Shown here: positions 39,916 to 40,235 of the stretch, piece by piece
Layout: each line of letters starts with the position of its first letter
Position numbering within the stretch: position 1 is the first letter of the stretch
Made by a program: the position numbers and the translations under genes
Notes under the pieces: model-generated
Database searches by the model: none
Told to the model about the DNA's origin: nothing
Seen by the model: the letters and a program-made list of their open reading frames with translations, nothing else
Assembly (NCBI GenBank): GCA_014378715.1
Contig: JACMNE010000029.1
Span: forward strand, 1 to 40,235
From: Microbacteriaceae bacterium
GTDB lineage: Bacteria > Actinomycetota > Actinomycetes > Actinomycetales > Microbacteriaceae
Direction of reading: 5' to 3'
DNA: 40,235 nt

Positions 39916-40235
39916 TGCGGGGCTCCGTGGCGGCGAGTGGGGTGGCGTGGGGTGCGGTGGCGTGGGGTGGACTGACGGCTGTGCTTGCGGCGGCGACCGG
40001 CGAGACCGGCGAGCACCAGCAGGGCGAGCGGGGGGACGATGGCGCCGAGCGACAGCACGGCAACGGTCGCGTCGTTGCCGATGCCCGCCGCGCCCGAGGC
40101 GATGATCAGCGGCAGGCTCACGATCGATCCGCCGCCGATGATCACCGTGACGATGTAGTCGCTCCAGCCGACGAGGAAGGCGAGGAACGCCGCGCGCGCC
40201 AGTGCCGGGGCAACGAGCGGGATGTGCACCCGCCA
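39912..40235 (-). CDS. ABC importer permease, C-terminal part (5' end outside window)
   Basis: About 108 C-terminal residues are visible: VHIPLVAPALARAAFLAFLV, then DYIVTVIIGGGSIVSLPLII and a last hydrophobic segment (AVLSLGAIVPPLALLVLAGL), as in the second permease of PotC/ThiP-type systems. It is followed by a basic, repetitive tail (RKHSRQSTPRHRTPRHPTRR) encoded by a 15-base tandem repeat. The stop overlaps the ATPase start. The EAA loop and substrate information lie beyond the window. Confidence 0.85.
   Translation of the reverse strand, partial: WRVHIPLVAPALARAAFLAFLVGWSDYIVTVIIGGGSIVSLPLIIASGAAGIGNDATVAVLSLGAIVPPLALLVLAGLAGRRRKHSRQSTPRHRTPRHPTRRHGAPQ
39941..39970. repeat. 15-bp tandem repeat in the permease 3' end
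   Basis: GGTGGCGTGGGGTGC (39941-39955) is followed by GGTGGCGTGGGGTGG (39956-39970). The copies differ in the last base. They encode the RHPTPRH-like tail of the permease, and form a G-rich run on the plus strand. Confidence 0.65.

Noticed and set aside
37934-40063. A 709-residue fusion of nucleoside hydrolase with an upstream domain
   Set aside because: The upstream part is an arginine-rich shadow of the ABC ATPase gene; the hydrolase family starts at ATG 38818 with ATGA coupling.
1-40235. tRNA/rRNA genes, CRISPR arrays, phage genes, insertion sequences, riboswitches
   Set aside because: Looked for typical stems, direct-repeat spacing, transposase or integrase motifs and known riboswitch cores; none found by eye.

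Overview
The window is about 40 kb of very GC-rich DNA with tightly packed genes, many ATGA/GTGA/TTGA stop-start overlaps, several start codons placed 6-7 bases after a TANNNT box (leaderless type), and a dnaK-grpE-dnaJ-hspR operon under HAIR-type operators. This points to an actinobacterium. The gene content and style fit Microbacteriaceae, but the family is inferred, not shown. No rRNA, tRNA, CRISPR array, phage or insertion sequence was seen.

Layout. 1-2756 (minus): an oligosaccharide ABC importer (binding lipoprotein and two permeases, the second cut by the window edge). 2926-4770: cutC and a convergent rRNA-type guanine methyltransferase. 4775-6385 (minus): a flavin-dependent monooxygenase followed by a remnant of a family III CoA-transferase. 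6441-10303 (minus): the heat-shock operon dnaK, grpE, dnaJ, hspR. 10471-11515: a FadR-type regulator and a small membrane protein. 11518-20183: a sugar region with a transaldolase-like aldolase, rbsK, rbsD, a GntR/UTRA regulator, and a tightly coupled six-gene operon (cupin phosphoglucose isomerase, FGGY kinase, 2-hydroxyacid dehydrogenase, KDPG-type aldolase, shikimate-dehydrogenase-like protein, phosphotriesterase-like lactonase). I cannot match this gene set to a described pathway.

20379-25192: an RbsB/RbsC/RbsA-type sugar importer and a divergent sugar 3-epimerase. 25254-30574: a complete non-phosphorylative L-fucose pathway in two divergent operons around a palindromic operator: mutarotase, L-fucose dehydrogenase, lactonase, L-fuconate dehydratase, then 2-keto-3-deoxy-L-fuconate dehydrogenase and a diketo-acid hydrolase, giving pyruvate and lactate. 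The dehydratase has every catalytic residue at the position known for the characterised Xanthomonas enzyme.

30642-32596: a DUF318-type permease, its TIGR03943-type partner and a 53-residue membrane peptide. 32734-36044: an overlapping trio of radical SAM enzyme, APH-like kinase and a rSAM-associated family 2 glycosyltransferase. 36074-37060 is decayed (TetR without a start and with an internal deletion, an N-truncated acetyltransferase, a fragment of a second one), then an intact small monooxygenase and a non-coding array of ~85 bp imperfect tandem repeats. 37934-40235 (minus): a PotA-type ABC importer and a nucleoside hydrolase.

Main points from the hunt: the uncharacterised six-gene sugar operon and a TGT-N4-ACA operator family that seems to tie it to rbsK and the sugar importer; a 10-mer, AGCGGATGTC, that recurs 15 times in several reading frames and so looks selected as DNA; the radical SAM trio; and the decayed/repeat zone near 36-37.7 kb.
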